Under the pieces are notes generated by a model. It did not search any database, was not told the origin of the DNA, and saw only the letters and a list, made by a program, of their open reading frames with translations. From Heterohyrax brucei (Eukaryota > Chordata > Mammalia > Hyracoidea > Procaviidae): 64,000 bases of DNA. Below are positions 31,401 through 41,954 of this stretch, piece by piece (the first letter of the stretch is position 1; the number at the start of each line of letters is the position of its first letter). A program made the position numbers and the translations under genes. The stretch lies in assembly GCA_028571685.1 (NCBI GenBank), contig CM053154.1, positions 9,337,501 to 9,401,500 of the forward strand, read 5' to 3'.

Positions 31401-33595
31401 TGATCAGAACTGACTAGACAACAACAGTTACGGGGTGGCAGAGGGGGTGAGGCAGTTCACGTTTAGGTTTGCACACACACATGTGAACCCCTAAAAGTGA
31501 AAGTGACTTTTACCGTTCTTTTCAGATCTTCAAAGGTGACCAACCCCTGACTTGTACTAGGTTTTCCAAGTGGGTGGTTGAGGGGCTGAACTGAAATGGT
31601 CTCTAAGACCTCTCCTACCCCTCCAACTCCACGCCTTTGTGTTTCCAAGATCTCCAGCACACGAGGTTCTCTGGGTGTATGTAATTGTCCACACCCACTC
31701 AGGGGGCACCTTGACAGCCAGGGTAAATTCTTGAAGTCACAGAGAACCGAAGGGCACACAGCATGAGGAAGAAGCCGGACAGATCTCTTTAACCATTACT
31801 GTTTCACCTGGGACCAGCCCTGAACACACCAAATTCCAAAGCCACTTCTTAAATTCTTAAAGCAAATGAGGCCACTTCAAAGCCTTCAAACCACTGAGCA
31901 GATGCAGAAATTCCTGAAGCCTTGGTTTACTAAGCTGCAATGCTCTTTATAACAATGTCAAAAGGTGATGTCATCAACAGTAAATATTTGAGTTTTAGAC
32001 ACAATCTCTGCCTCTATTTTTTTCTGGGATGCACTCCGACGCTGCTGGAAAATACTATTTCAGCCTCTGCAGATAGATACATACATTCAGTCCTGGAGAA
32101 GAAGGTTTCAGGATGAGAATGCTTTAGACTTTCTGGCCAGTTCCACTCTGAGACTACAGAGTGGCTGAGAAGCTACACAATGTGACTGTTGTTTAAGTGG
32201 CAATTAGCAGAAATTAGAGAACAGAGGCAGTGTCATTGTGCAAGGGACTCAGCCAACGGAGACACAGACCAGCTTTCATGAGACCAGCCAAAAGCTGGAG
32301 AACCCTCTTTTTAAAAAAATTCAGCAAACTCTCAGCCTATTGGTTCCAGTTAGGACAAAGCTGACAAGTGCACCTCCTCTAGCTCACAGAAGGACCAGCA
32401 GGATGCCCTGGAGGCACTGCCCTAAGTGTTAGGTCTTGGATTTACAGGAAAATGCTGGTGTGATCTTATTCATTATTAAGAAAATGAAAGAGCTGAATTG
32501 TGCTGTCTTGTAGCCCCTGTGCCGGTTATAAGAGTATCTCTGGTTATTTTATTTTAAATCCAGCACTGCATGAGTTCCATTTTGGAACCTCCAGGGCAGG
32601 AAAGAGTGAGATTCCAAGAAGAGTCAGAGTAATTAAAGATCAGAAGGGGTGTGTGTTCAGGGAGCCACAAAATCTTTGGCTTGACAGGTCAAAGCTCATC
32701 TGGTCTACCAGTTGGTCCTAGCTTGGTCCTCCCTATGGTCATTAAGGAACAAACTGACTCATCCTTCTAAGCAGCATCTTCTCTTGAGGGATTTGAAGAG
32801 AATGACCGTGCCCAACCAGAGCCCTTAGCATCCCATTTCAGCCTGGATGCTCCTGTCTCTCATTTGTGAAACGTGGAAACTAGGCTTAACCTCAAGATAA
32901 GAAAAGCCTGGAAGCCATCAGTAACCACAGTCAAGGCTTTCGAAAGTCAACAGGAGCATGCTCTTGACTCCTTCGCCTTCACAGATGATACCCAACAAGG
33001 ACAATGCAGCAAACAAAGCCTATGCTGTGTCTCAGTGAGCTGCCACTTCTGCAGAATTTTGGGAAAGACAGACTAGTGTCTCCATGAGATACTGAGAAAA
33101 TCCCACCAGCCTGGGGTTCAGGAGCTTGAGCCCAAGAGCCAATGACACCTGCCCTTCCCTGAGTGGCCTTAAGCCTGTCACTCCACGCTGCTGAACCTGT
33201 CCGATACTGTGCTCTTGGTGAGAATTGTCTCAGGATGAGGACAGCTGCAGAGTTAGCACTGGTAGGGCCTTTTCTACGGATTAAATGAAAGTACAGCTAT
33301 CTTCAGAGGAAGGATCTGATGTTTAAAGGACAACTTTGGGCTGGAAATGTTGAGTTTCACTGGACAAGAGGGCTGCCAAGGCTCTGAGGCCCCCTGCAGC
33401 CAAAAGCCCTAAAGAAGGGGGCTTCCTAACAGAACACATGACTTCTCTAGAGCTGCTCTGCCTTGGGGAGACAATCAGGAGACCCCTCTCATATAGCTTT
33501 ACCCCACTCACTTGGGCATGATTTTTGAAATTTACTTAAAGACTAAAAGTCAAAAACAAGATCTTGAAAACAGTGATTCTCACAGTGTATGAGCC
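31401..33595. other. Single-copy sequence with one weak MIR
   Basis: Largely unrecognised. A diverged reverse MIR seems present at 33130-33300 ('agtggccttaagcctgtcac'). ORFs below 100 codons show no motif. The part at 31900-32200 is AT-rich but without the dense TAAT cores of the candidate conserved blocks. Confidence 0.4.
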
Positions 33596-33599
33596 ACAG

Positions 33600-34035
33600 A
33601 GAGCCCTGGATATGACGTCACTAATCCATCCTTTAAAGCAATTTTGGAACTCTTTGTGAAATGGTCATTGCATGTAATGGTGTGGTGGCAAGTTCGCCAA
33701 CTTAACTGCCTGGTTGTCTGTGAGGGAGTTTTTAGCCCATGGACAAATAAATGTATTGGAACACCCTCCCTACTCACCTTCTCTGGCCCCCAATGACATT
33801 TTTTCTTTACCCAAAAATAAGGGAAATATTGAAAGGAAGACATTTGGATGACATTCAGGACCTCGAGTAACATGACGACAGCTCTAATGGCCATTCCAGA
33901 AAGTTCCAAAATCGCTTTCAAGAGTGGACTAGGCCCTGGCGTTACTGCACAGCTTCCCAAGGGGAAGGTGGCCACAGTGACATTCAGCAATGAGGTACGT
34001 AGCATTTTTTCTAGGATGAGATTGCGAACTTAACC
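33600..34035. mobile_element. Palindromic mariner derivative, copy 1
   Basis: The + strand at about 33760-33800 encodes PYSPSLAPND, matching the mariner transposase catalytic motif region (third acidic residue). It is followed by a decayed C-terminus (FPKIKGILKGRHLDDIQDL-like across frames) to 34000. The left arm (33620-33690) is the inverse of the C-terminal segment at 33880-33935, so the element folds back on itself. Copy 2 at 42.0 kb has the same organisation. Confidence 0.75.
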
Positions 34036-34254
34036 AGCAGACCTTGGACCAACAGGCTTTCCCCTCCTAAAGCTGCCCATCAGGGCAGGAGCTCTTGACT
34101 TCAGAGCTCTTCATTGGTATGGGTGGGAGGACCCATAGAAGTGTCAACTTCAGAACGGCCATTCTCGATCGTCCCCTTTGGGCACCCCGGCCGGAGACAG
34201 AGCTGGGGAGCCTCAGAGCCAGAGGCTGAGGCTGTGCTGCTGGGGAGCAGACGA

Positions 34255-34335
34255 CTAGCATGTCACTTAAACTCTCTGAGCCTCAGTCTTCTCATCTCTA
34301 AAACGAAGACACGACCACTCTATCTCCTGTCTGCC
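34255..34335 (-). mobile_element. MIR core fragment
   Basis: 'catgtcacttaaactctctg' 'agcctcagtcttctcatctc' 'taaaacgaagacacgacc' is the reverse MIR core. Confidence 0.8.
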
Positions 34336-34382
34336 CTCATCCTCCTATCTAACTCCCCTCTTGCCAGAGGAGAACCAAACAG

Positions 34383-34590
34383 AAAACCAGACCCATTGTC
34401 ATCGACTCAATTCCATCTCATAGCAACCCTAGAGGACACAGCAGACCTGCCCCAGAGGGTTTCCAAGACAATAAATCTTCATGGAAGGAGACTGACACAT
34501 CTTTCTCCCATGGGGCAGCTGGTGAGTTCAAACCACTCACTTTTCCACTGACTGACCAGTACTTAACCACTCTACCACCAGGGCTCCTCA
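34383..34590 (-). mobile_element. AfroSINE with extra internal segment
   Basis: 'aaaaccagacccattgtcat', 'gggtttccaagacaataaat' 'cttcatggaaggagactgac', 'tggtgagttcaaaccactca' and 'gtacttaaccactctaccac'. Full length. First of three SINEs in 700 bp. Confidence 0.88.
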
Positions 34591-34599
34591 TTTCCACCT

Positions 34600-34764
34600 A
34601 TGGACTAGGGTGCAGTGGTTAAGTGCTACCGCTGCTAACCAAAAGTCAGCAGTTCAAATCCACCAGGCACTCCTCAGAAACTCTATGGGGCAGTACTCTT
34701 CTGTTCTACAGGGTTACTGTGAGTCAGAATTGACTCAATGGCAGTGGGTTTGGGTTTTTTGTTT
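34600..34764 (+). mobile_element. AfroSINE, common form
   Basis: 'ggtgcagtggttaagtgcta', 'gtcagcagttcaaatccacc' and 'ggcagtactcttctgttcta', ending 'atggcagtgggtttgggttt'. Opposite orientation to its neighbours at 34383 and 34882. Confidence 0.92.
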
Positions 34765-34881
34765 GTTTATTTACAGACTGGGCATAAAAGCTACCTTGCA
34801 AGCTTGCAGGAAGAATAAGCCATAATGTCTGTTGAATGCCTGGCATTGTACCATCCCCCCGAGTAGACAGTTTATAAATGT

Positions 34882-35087
34882 TAAAAGCAAAATCATTGCC
34901 TTGAATCAACTCGGACTCCTGGTGACCTTGTAGGACCGAGTAGAACTGCCCCAGGGGGTTCCAAAGCTGTGACTTTTTATGGAAGCAGACTGCCACATCT
35001 TTCGCCTTCAGAGTGGCTGGTGGATTTGAACCACTGACTTTTCAGTTAATAGTCAAACACCTAACTACTGTGCCACCAGTGCTCTGC
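34882..35087 (-). mobile_element. AfroSINE with extra internal segment
   Basis: 'aaaatcattgccttgaatca', 'cgagtagaactgccccaggg', 'tgactttttatggaagcaga' 'ctgccacatc' and 'cctaactactgtgccaccag'. Close to full length. Confidence 0.88.
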
Positions 35088-35104
35088 CCCAGAGAAGAGA
35101 GGAG

Positions 35105-35599
35105 TTCTCTTAGGCTGCTAGTGCTGCTAGAAGAGAGATACTACAAGTGGATGGCTTTAACAAAAGGAAATTTATTTTGTCACAATCCACTAGTAAAAGT
35201 TTAAATTCAGGGCATCTGTTACAGATGAAGGCTTTCTCTGTTAGCTCTGGAGGAAAGTCCTTGTCATCAATCTTCCCTTAGACTGGGAGCTTCTGAGGAG
35301 TAGGGACGCCAGGTCCTTTCCAAAGGACAAGCTCTGCTCCAGATACTGTTTCCTTTGTGGTTGGAGGTCCCCAAATCTCTCTGCTAGCGTCTTTCTTGTA
35401 TCTCAAGAGACTGCCTCAAGGCACAGTACAGTCTCACACACTGAGTCCTGTCCCACCAATCCAACAGCCACCTGTCCTCCCTCACTAACATCACAGAGGC
35501 AGGATCTACAGCACAGAGAAACATCACACAAGACAGGGAAACCTCGCCTGGTCACAGGACTACGCATATTCTGGGGGGGACACAATTCAATCGATTACA
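35105..35599 (-). mobile_element. MaLR-like solo LTR
   Basis: Same family as 27684-28190: 'ctcttaggctgctagtgctg', 'caaaaggaaatttattttgt' 'cacaatcc', 'tatctcaagagactgcctca' and 'gacacaattcaatcgattaca' at the end. No matching 5-bp flanks are visible, so the termini are degraded. Confidence 0.85.
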
Positions 35600-36013
35600 C
35601 AAAGCTGATATTATATGCATTCCTGTAAGGCGGTCTTGACTGTGTGGGCTGCAGCAGTACCTGGGTACAGAACAGGCCTGCTACAAAGCTGTCTCCATCA
35701 TTACCCGCTCTATGGTGACCATTAGCCCAACTGTGTGGCCTTTCCCCTCACTGTCACCATCACAGGCTTGCAGGGGGACCACCGTTTGCAGGGCTCCTTC
35801 TATTTCCAGGCATGCTTCAGCAAGAGGCTACCCCCACCCTTGGTGCCGAGCCGGGGTAAGGATTCAGACACTGCTCCACCGAAACAGATTGCAAATGTTT
35901 GCTCAATGGAAGAGAGGCTACACTGTAAAACTGAAATGTTTCCTCTGGGCTTGGGGGTTTTCTTTCTTACAGTCAATCATGTTTTTAAGTACTTAGGAAA
36001 CAAAGCTAATACA

Positions 36014-36037
36014 TCTCTCTCTCTCTCTCTCTCTCTT
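36014..36037 (+). repeat. (TC)n microsatellite
   Basis: About 12 perfect TC units, likely length-polymorphic, followed by a less regular pyrimidine-rich tract to about 36053. Confidence 0.95.
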
Positions 36038-36134
36038 CTTTTTATTTCTTTTAAACTCATGAAGAGTAAGATCCCCTCCAGAAGGAAACATTTTAGGCTT
36101 TTAAATTAAGACCATCATAACTGCCTGCTTCTCA

Positions 36135-36310
36135 CTGTTCAGTTGAGTTCTGGAGCTGGAAGGAGCCTTGGGGATCACCTCCTTGACTTTCAGAGCCAAA
36201 GAACCAGGGCCAAGAAGCTGAAGTTACTTGCCCAAAACCACATAGCAGGACAGGGACAGAGCTGAGATGAACCCCAAGTCTCCAAACTGTACTACTGCCC
36301 TCCATCTGGT
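36135..36310 (+). mobile_element. MIR-like ancient SINE
   Basis: 'gagctggaaggagccttggg' 'gatcacctcc', 'agaagctgaagttacttgcc' and 'caaaaccacatagcaggaca' follow a CORE-SINE/MIR3-like layout, then 'actgtactactgccctcc'. Confidence 0.6.
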
Positions 36311-36924
36311 GCTGCCAGAAACAACCGCGAGAATGAGAACAAAATTGGGTTTCTTGTTGAATGTTCCGACTCAGATTGGCTTGGCTTGGCTGCCTGTTGA
36401 ATGTTGGTCCATCACCTACAATCATCCGGCTTGACTTTTGCCGAAGGCCAAGGGTATGTTTGCAGTGGTCTGGCTCAACAGATGGCTTATGCATTGAATT
36501 GAAAGTCCCTCAAGGAGCAGGTACCTGGGGAAATCCCAAATCCCTCTAACCACTGAAACAGGAGTCCCACAAGGCCTCAGGCTGACACCAACCCAAGCCA
36601 AGAAGCCAGACCTCCTGAGGTTCCCCACACAGGGGTGCCACACTCACAAGCAGAAGATTTTTTGTCTCTGAAACTCAGATTTAACTTGACAATCTGTACT
36701 TTATCTGGCAATAGTCACTAAGGAGAATTGAAAATACAGCATTCAAATAGAAGCCCAAAGTGAAAACCACAGAGAGACAATCCAAATCGCAGTGTCATTT
36801 TGTCATCAGACTGTTCCTCACCCAGGCAACTCTACTGAACGTGTCTTGCACTGCTACGTAGCAGGAATTCAATGACTTGGGCAAGATCACAGATTCTCCA
36901 GAGTGACAGGGAGTTAACATAAAA

Positions 36925-37085
36925 CACATGCACCAAACCTGTTGCCATCCAGTCGATTCCAACTCACAGCGACCTGATAGGACAGAGTAGGACTGCTTCA
37001 CAGGGCTTTCGAGGAGCAGCTGGTAGATTGGGACTGCTGACCTTTTGGTGAGCAGCTAAGCTTTTAACCACAGTACCACCAGGGC
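36925..37085 (-). mobile_element. AfroSINE, common form
   Basis: 'caccaaacctgttgccatcc', 'gacagagtaggactgcttca' and 'gtgagcagctaagcttttaa', ending 'gtaccaccagggctcc'. A further short SINE 3'-end scrap ('gtgccatccagtcggatcca') lies at 37117-37136. Confidence 0.88.
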
Positions 37086-37213
37086 TCCACCCACAACATA
37101 ATACACAGCCAGCCAAGTGCCATCCAGTCGGATCCATAATACATAACAATCCATTCAAGGACTTAAATTTAAGATTTCTCCCTCAAATTAATAACCAATA
37201 AATTAACGCAGAC

Positions 37214-37382
37214 CTACCAAAATATCCAAACCCATTGCTGTCAAGTCTGTCCCAACTCCTAACGACCCTACAGGTCCGAGAGAACTGCTCCATGATGCTT
37301 CCAAAGGGCACCTGGTAGAGCTGAACTGCCAACCTGTTGATAAGCAGATGTAGCACTTAACCCACTATACCACCAGGGTTTC
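37214..37382 (-). mobile_element. AfroSINE, common form
   Basis: 'atccaaacccattgctgtca', 'ctacaggtccgagagaactg', 'gcacctggtagagctgaact' and 'gcacttaacccactatacca'. Full length. Confidence 0.9.
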
Positions 37383-37391
37383 CTAAAAGAG

Positions 37392-37560
37392 GTACCAAAA
37401 AACCAAACCCACCACAATCGAGTCATTTCTGACTCATAACAATGCTATAGGACAGAGTAGAACTGCCCACAGAGTCTCCAGGGAGCACCTGGTGGATTTG
37501 AACTACCAACCTTTCAGTTAGCAGTCATAGCACTGAACCACTGTGCCACCAGGGTTTCCA
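37392..37560 (-). mobile_element. AfroSINE, common form
   Basis: 'taccaaaaaaccaaacccac', 'gacagagtagaactgcccac', 'gcacctggtggatttgaact' and 'gcactgaaccactgtgccac'. Only about 10 bp ('taaaagaggt') separates it from the preceding copy, and both run in the same orientation. Confidence 0.92.
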
Positions 37561-37564
37561 GAGT

Positions 37565-38400
37565 GTACCTGCTGTGTATGAAGACAGTCTCTCTATTCTT
37601 TTGAAAGGGCATGTCTACATTTGCTGTCCCCACTTCCTCTTTTCCCAGCCAGTTCCCCAAACATTACAGTCTCATTCCTACTCTTGGAAAGACTCTCTCA
37701 AAGGTATGTGATGACCTAATAACTACTAATTCCACAGACTTTTTCAGAGCTTACCCTCATGAGTGGGCCTGAGAACCACGTGTGATGTAGCTAATCACTT
37801 TCCCCCTAAAATTCTTTGCTTCCTTGACTCCTCGTACCCTGTGTCCTCCCGGAGCTCATGGTCTGGTACTCCTTCTCCATCTCTTGGATGGGATCCTTCT
37901 CCCCCTCCCACAGTTTGCTCCCGAAACGTTTCTCTTCTGCAACATTTAAGAGAACAGTGAGTCTGAGGCCTGGGGCTGAGCCAGAGGACTGAGACTTTGG
38001 GTTGCATTCAGCTGGAGGAGGTTTGGGTCTCCCTTGGAACTCTGCCTGCTCGTCAGCAGTTACCCACTAGACAGTGGTGCTGGCTAGACAGCTGCTCAGG
38101 GATAAAGAGATGCAGTGTGGTCCATACTGTGTCAGAACCCAGGGCTGAGCGCAACTGGACCAGGAGAAGGGGGACCAAAACGTGGCAGAGCCTCCTTGCT
38201 CAGGCTCTGAACCCAGCTGACCTGATGGACGGCAGGTGACCGAGGCTGCTCAGTACAGGTACGAAGGACGGCATGAGCGATGAAGGTGAGTGAGAGTCCC
38301 GTGGCATCAAGGAAACCGGGGTGTCCAGGGAAGAACAGAGAGGAGAGAAACCACGCGACATTTATGTAGCACTTAGTACGTACCACGACCCCATTCCGCC
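37565..38400. other. Single-copy sequence, nothing recognised
   Basis: GC-moderate, without TE signatures. The 126-codon minus ORF at 38132-38512 overlaps the next SINE and is chance. Confidence 0.4.
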
Positions 38401-38401
38401 T

Positions 38402-38567
38402 CCCTACAAACCACTGCCATCGAGTGGATTTCAACTCATAGCGATCCCAAAGGCTACAAGAGAACAGCCCCACGGGATTTCCGAGGAGCACCTGCTGGAT
38501 TTGAACTGCCACGGCACTTCCTGGTTAGCAGGCAGGGCACTTAACCATCCCACCACCAGGCTTCCCA
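38402..38567 (-). mobile_element. AfroSINE, common form
   Basis: 'aaaccactgccatcgagtgg', 'agcgatcccaaaggctacaa' 'gagaacagcccc', 'gcacctgctggatttgaact' and 'gggcacttaaccatcccacc'. Confidence 0.9.
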
Positions 38568-38689
38568 GCTGCCCCACTGGATGACACTGGATGACAGCAG
38601 TAATGACAGTGGTGACATCATCAGCCTACAGAGTGTCCTCTACGCCCTGCATGCTACACTGAGCGCCTCAGGTCTTTCAGCAGCCTTTG

Positions 38690-38810
38690 AAGCCGCCTCA
38701 CGAAGGAGGAAACAGAGGCTTGAAGAGGCTAGGAAACTCGCCCCTAGTCTCCCAGCACGCAATAGGCAGACTTGGGGCTTGAACTCTCCGCCATCCAGCT
38801 CCCGAACCTG
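38690..38810 (+). mobile_element. MIR fragment
   Basis: 'gaaggaggaaacagaggctt' 'gaagaggctaggaaactcgc' and 'gacttggggcttgaactctc' follow the MIR core and 3' part. Confidence 0.65.
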
Positions 38811-38867
38811 AGCTGTTACCTCCTCCCTGACACTGGCTCCCTTGTCTGCAGAATTTCTGATTCACGC

Positions 38868-39068
38868 ATTAACCCAATGCTGTCAAGCTGATCGTGACTC
38901 ATAGCAACCCTGTAGGACAGAGGAGAACTGCCCCATGGCGATTCCTAGGCTGTGATCTTTACAGCGGCCGATGGCCACATCTGTCTCCCACAGAGCAGCT
39001 GGTGGCTTCCAACCGCCAACCTTTCCTTGGTCAGCAGCAGACCGCTTGGTCACTGCCACCAAGGCTCC
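38868..39068 (-). mobile_element. AfroSINE with extra internal segment
   Basis: 'aacccaatgctgtcaagctg', 'ggacagaggagaactgcccc', 'ggctgtgatctttacagcgg', 'gccacatctgtctcccacag' and 'gcttggtcactgccaccaag'. The internal segment is close to that of the 34882 copy. Confidence 0.88.
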
Positions 39069-39885
39069 CCTTCTGCAGCACAGAGAGGACAAAACAAGGA
39101 TGCGGCAGCGCAGAGAAAGAGAGCAGGGCCCAGGGGCTGGAACACCTGTCTGGTCAGCATAGAACCAGCAGCTGCTCCGGCCTGAGACTGAGCCTTGGAG
39201 CTGGGATCGCTGTGTGAGGAGGGAGGGGAGCTCAGAGCTCTAAGAAGACATCACCTCCCAGGCTGCCTCAGCCTTTCTGCTCTGACATCCTCAGCCTGTG
39301 GCTGTCACCCTTGTGATTGTCACTGTATGGTCACAGGAAAGTTGCTCCATCTCCAGGCTTACGTTCACGTTTCTGGCAGGACACAGAAGGATCTTTCTCT
39401 CTCTAGTGAGGAGATCGTAGCCCATCTTTGGTACATTCTCACCCCTCTACTTCTAGGAGACATCACACCTTATACGCCGCCACTGGAACAGGAATCTCAA
39501 GTGAGCCAAAGCTTTCTCTTTTCCCCTACTGAGCCTTACAAAGATTACTAAAAGAACCGGATTTAAACAATCTGATAAGAGTTCTCTCAGATAAACTTTT
39601 TCAGAGCTGCTAAAATCACCCCACGGGGGCAAGTGGCCATTGACTGTCATGCTGGGTACCAGATCTCACAGTGTCCCCAGAGACACTCTCCAAAGCCAGA
39701 CCTCTCCATTTAAAGAGCCCACAAGGCCCTGACCCAGGGCCCCAATGCCTGTGACCTCTACAACGTCAGTATTTGTTAACTGGGGCCAAATGACAAGGAA
39801 AGGAATGGGGGACATTCAAGAGAGAAAAAGCTGGCAATAACAGTAACAACAGTCGTTATGTCTATTGAGCTCTGTGCCTGGTTCA

Positions 39886-40006
39886 GAAGCCCTGGTGGTA
39901 CAGTGGTTAAGCACTTGGCTGTTAAGTGAAAGCATGTCTGAACACACCAGCCGCTTCTCAGGAGAAGGATATAGCAGTCCGCTTCTGTAAAGATTAGTCT
40001 TGAGAG
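39886..40006 (+). mobile_element. AfroSINE, left part (interrupted by L1)
   Basis: 'gaagccctggtggtacagtg' 'gttaagcacttggctgttaa' is the SINE head. The body reaches 'ctgtaaagattagtcttg' and stops. The missing 3' part resumes at 40169 after an L1 tail. Confidence 0.85.
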
Positions 40007-40168
40007 AAGAGGGTGGGTAGAGGACAGACGCTTGTTAAGAGGATACTAGATATCCAGAGTGAAAAGGAGGGGTGTGCTGTCACCAGGTGGGGAGAGCAGA
40101 AGGTGCTGCAGATAGGTGGGCATGCAAAACTGATTTGGATTGCGTAGTTTCACTTAATCACAATTTAA
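40007..40168 (+). mobile_element. L1 3' tail inserted in an AfroSINE
   Basis: 'gagggtgggtagaggacaga' to 'gcatgcaaaactgatttgga' 'ttgcgtagtttcacttaatc' matches the last ~160 bp of L1 copy B (compare 26110-26290), ending in an A run. The flanks 'aaagattagtcttg' and 'aaagattcgcagccaag' are plausible diverged target duplications of the SINE's 'aaagattacagccttg'. Confidence 0.82.
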
Positions 40169-40240
40169 AAAAAAAAGATTCGCAGCCAAGGGTCGCTGTG
40201 GTCTGAACGGACTCCACCTCGGGGCGCCTCCTTGGTTTGG
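40169..40240 (+). mobile_element. AfroSINE, right part
   Basis: 'gcagccaagggtcgctgtgg' then 'tctgaacggactccacctcg' and 'cctccttggtttggtg' is the 3' end of the SINE that began at 39886, showing that the L1 tail split it. Confidence 0.8.
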
Positions 40241-40285
40241 TGCCTGGCTCTGTGCTAACAGCTCTTGCTTTATTAATTACCTCAC

Positions 40286-40455
40286 CTAAAAAACCCTGGT
40301 GGTGCAGCGATTAAGTGCTACATCCAATAACCAGAAGGTTGGCAGTTCGAATCCACCAGGCTCTCATTGGAAACTCTGTGGAGCAGTTCTCCTCTATCCT
40401 CCAGTGTTGCTGAGTCAGAAGCGACTCAGTGGTGGTAGGTTTGGTTTTGGTTTTA
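40286..40455 (+). mobile_element. AfroSINE, common form
   Basis: 'aaaaccctggtggtgcagcg', 'aaggttggcagttcgaatcc' (B box intact), 'ggagcagttctcctctatcc' and 'cagtggtggtaggtttggtt'. Full length. Confidence 0.92.
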
Positions 40456-40794
40456 ACCTCCCTCCAGCTTTGTGGGCCAGATAGGGGAAAACTGAGAAGC
40501 TTCGTACTTCCCCCAAGGTTACAAACTACAGCTGAGGGTCAGAAAGGATCCCCAATTGTGTTCTTTGAATTCCAAAGCCTTGCTCTAGATCAGAGGTTAG
40601 AGATCGAGGACCCAGGACCACACCCAGGACCATTCATCCATGTATTGTCTATGACTGCTTTGAAGTGCCCAAGGCAGAGCTGAGTTGTTTCAACAGCGAC
40701 CTATGACCTGCAAAGCCTGCAAGAACATAGTCTGGCTCTCACCAGAAAAAGCTGACTGCCCACTGCTCTGGATCATGATGAGTCACTGCCTCTT

Positions 40795-40965
40795 GGTGAC
40801 AGTAGCACCTGACAAGTGACACATGGGAGGAGTCCGACATGATGTAACTATACATAATCTCATCTAATCTCCCCACTGACAAATGAGGAAACTGAGGCAC
40901 TCTTTGAGTATCTGCCCAAGCTCCCAGCTCCTGAGTAGTACAGCCTGGGTTCAAGACAGCATAGA
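40795..40965 (+). mobile_element. MIR fragment
   Basis: 'taatctcatctaatctcccc' 'actgacaaatgaggaaactg' 'aggcac' then 'tgcccaagctcccagctcct' and 'acagcctgggttcaag'. Confidence 0.82.
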
Positions 40966-41099
40966 ACTGCCACCAAACAGAACTCTGAGGCTACCAAGAG
41001 ATGAGATGAGAGGTGTGTATGTCTGGGACCCTGAACTGGCTCCGCTCTGTCTTCACGTGTTCACTATCGATCTACAATGCAGGGCAGAGAGACAAATCT

Positions 41100-41560
41100 C
41101 TGCCTTGTAGATGAATTGTTCCTAAAAGAATACCACAATTTACAAATGCTGATTTTGATTAAAATCACCAAGATGATTTCCTATTTCCAAAACACTAACA
41201 AAATCACTTTTTTATCTATGTAGACAGAAAACTAAGTGAGGATTATTTAAATCAAGATTATGTACAACAGGCATCCTAATTACTACCCAATTACCTGGGT
41301 AAAAAGTGGGTCTTCATGAATGTTCTTCTCAGCTGGTAGGCAAGTCCAAACTAATAGCCTTGTAGGCTGATCAGGAGCACAGATTAAATTAAATTAATGT
41401 GGCTAGGAGCCAGCTCTGTTTATAAGCAAAGCCCAGCTACAAAAAGAAAGGAAACCCTATTAAGATGCAAAATTATGCTCACTGTGCCCAAGCCAAACAT
41501 GGATTTTTAATTAAAGCAACAATAATTTCTTCTTTCTTCTTCTTCTTTTTTGCCAATTAT
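41100..41560. other. Candidate conserved noncoding element
   Basis: AT-rich and repeat-free with 'gattttgattaaaatcacca', 'ctaattactacccaattacc' and 'gattaaattaaattaatgtg'. It ends in a (TTC)n tract at 41528-41549. Composition resembles the other candidate regulatory blocks. Confidence 0.3.
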
Positions 41561-41725
41561 TCCTGTTGGACATTAGCTAGCTGAGTCAGGGCCTAGCCTG
41601 GAAATCAGGCCTGGGATCCTGAGGACAGATGAAGTTCAGAAAACAGTAAAGTTGGGTTTTCCTTAAGGGCCATTCAACCAAAGCATTAGCACCAGATGGG
41701 ATTTCAGGCTTTTACCTTTAGAAAG

Positions 41726-41892
41726 GGGCCCCGGTGGCTCATTGGTTAAGAGTTCAGCTGCTAACCAAAAGGTCAGCTGTTTGAATTCACCAGCAGCAAC
41801 TTGGAACTTCTGTGGGGTGATTCTACTCTGCCCTATAGGGTTACTACGAGTCAGAATGGACTTGGTGGCAACAGGTTTGGCTTTCTGGTTTA
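41726..41892 (+). mobile_element. AfroSINE, common form, with likely TSD
   Basis: 'ggccccggtggctcattggt', 'aaggtcagctgtttgaattc' and 'acgagtcagaatggacttgg'. The flanks 'tttacctttagaaa' (left) and 'tttaccttcaaaag' (right) look like a diverged 14-bp TSD. Confidence 0.9.
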
Positions 41893-41954
41893 CCTTCAAA
41901 AGACTCCCCTTAAGCCATGATGACAGAACTCTGAGGAGGAAATATGAGGTCCAA

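Noticed and set aside
37214..37560. CRISPR-like or satellite array
   Set aside because: The regular repeats are two adjacent AfroSINE insertions with different flanks.
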